Origin: Thermoflexibacter sp.
Lineage (GTDB): Bacteria > Bacteroidota > Bacteroidia > Cytophagales > Thermoflexibacteraceae
DNA: 5,415 nucleotides
NCBI GenBank assembly: GCA_025455345.1
Contig: JALOMS010000373.1
Span: 1 to 5,415, forward strand
Reading direction: 5' to 3'
Shown here piece after piece: positions 4,751 through 5,415 of the stretch (the stretch's first letter is position 1; each line of letters begins with the position of its first letter). The position numbers and the translations under genes were made by a program. The notes beneath the pieces are model-generated. The model was not told the origin of the DNA. It was given only the letters and a program-made list of their open reading frames with translations, and did not search any database.

Positions 4751-5415
4751 ACTGATATTATCTTTTGAGTTACTTCTTTGAACTCATCATATACTCTTTT
4801 TACAGCTTGGAAGTGCGCCCCGATAGCACCTTCTGCGGGTTTAAGTAGAAATATAGGCTTACGTGCCTCCATTGCCATAGGCATTAGGCTGTGATAATGA
4901 CGCAATAGACCTAAACAATTACTATCTATTTGAATATCAATAAGTTCATTAGAAGGCTGTTTAAGCACAAAATTCTTATACGTCTGTGGAATACGATTTG
5001 ACCATTTCAAATATGACTTGACAGGTCTGCTTTCTTTGGCAGTGTGTTGCATAGCAATATAACCTACGGGTTTCATCTTTCCTTCGGGCAGTATGATTTT
5101 TTGAGGTTGTGGATTCCTACTTTTGCGGTCTTCCCACTGTTCACGCCAACTATCTAAGGTCATGCCCAAGTTTTTAATACCTTGCAAAGAAAATAAGTCA
5201 GAACCCACAGGCAATATCACATAGTCGGAGGCAATGACTACAGCCCTATTAATCGCACCCAAATTGGGTCCAATATCTATCAATACAACATCTGCCTTTA
5301 CTTTTTCTGCGGCTTCTGTAAGAATCTTGTGAAATAGAGCCACTACTCGGAAAGAGTAAGTGTCTTTGTCTAAACAATTTGCCCAAGTATTGCTCAACTT
5401 ATCTTCATAAGTCGA
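4741..5415 (-). CDS. ParA-family partition ATPase, C-terminal part (5' end outside window)
   Basis: The frame is open to the window edge, and the 224 visible residues lack the N-terminal KGGVGKTT Walker A loop, which must lie beyond the edge. The TTG at 5397 is not a start. Visible residues 41-54 (ADVVLIDIGPNLGA) form the ParA switch region with its conserved Asp and Pro. Next come INRAVVIASDYVILPVGSDLFSLQGIKNLG, PVGYIAMQH...RPVKSY..W and the terminal ARKPIFLLKPAEGAIGAH. These match a ParA-like family I know from cyanobacteria, Bacteroidota and others (VLIDVGPNLGAINRAALIAADYVVIPLAPDLFS type). These ATPases bind DNA non-specifically in the ATP form and move or space cargo such as plasmids or protein complexes. 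No ParB follows; only a mini-ORF overlaps the stop. G+C is higher than in most neighbours (25 of 60 in the line from 5041). Confidence 0.9.
   Translation of the reverse strand, partial: STYEDKLSNTWANCLDKDTYSFRVVALFHKILTEAAEKVKADVVLIDIGPNLGAINRAVVIASDYVILPVGSDLFSLQGIKNLGMTLDSWREQWEDRKSRNPQPQKIILPEGKMKPVGYIAMQHTAKESRPVKSYLKWSNRIPQTYKNFVLKQPSNELIDIQIDSNCLGLLRHYHSLMPMAMEARKPIFLLKPAEGAIGAHFQAVKRVYDEFKEVTQKIISVCV

Noticed and set aside
5395..5397. TTG as the start of the ParA gene
   Set aside because: The frame stays open to the window edge and the family's Walker A region must lie upstream, so the gene is cut by the window rather than started here.

Overview
The window is AT-rich and every gene is read from the minus strand. 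It looks like a member of the Bacteroidota, most likely a Cytophagales-type bacterium. The evidence is a textbook Bacteroidota promoter (TTTG, 19 bases, TACCTTTG) at 4645-4675, A-rich start regions without Shine-Dalgarno sites, signal peptides of the MKSLFILIF...FGQT and MKKSILVL...SYA type, and RecG-like N-terminal fragments of the FFDTK(L/I) kind. No rRNA, tRNA, CRISPR array or complete mobile element is visible.

Read in the direction of transcription (right to left), the window opens with the 3' part of a ParA-family partition ATPase (4741-5415, cut by the window edge). A 21-codon mini-ORF overlaps its stop. A strong promoter follows, and then a secreted two-repeat protein whose reading frame breaks at an A AAA AAG heptamer. 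It therefore appears as a 271-codon gene plus a 114-codon gene. The next spacer (3188-3422) is a patchwork of duplicated pieces: a 36-bp repeat that copies the promoter and leader seen upstream of the 271-codon gene, a decayed RecG N-terminus, and a second version of the mini-ORF tail. Then come two translationally coupled genes (ATGA overlap): a conserved protein of unknown function and its helical, TPR-like partner. Behind them lies a small secreted-protein gene whose natural ATG is one base out of frame and which is entered through a second RecG-like leader. After 389 non-coding bases carrying one IS3-like terminal sequence, the window ends with a two-gene operon: a secreted protein and a four-helix membrane protein. 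The last 127 bases are a cluster of palindromes.

The parA gene and the coupled pair look higher in G+C (counted lines of 42-45%) than the secreted and membrane genes (counted lines of 18-25%). This suggests a mosaic in which AT-rich accessory genes were inserted among more core-like genes. The clearest curiosities are the split repeat protein with a perfect slippery site in the right frame, the dispersed RecG-start and promoter fragments, and the coupled pair of unknown function. Two of the breaks could each be explained by one missing A in an A-run, so sequencing error must be considered for both.
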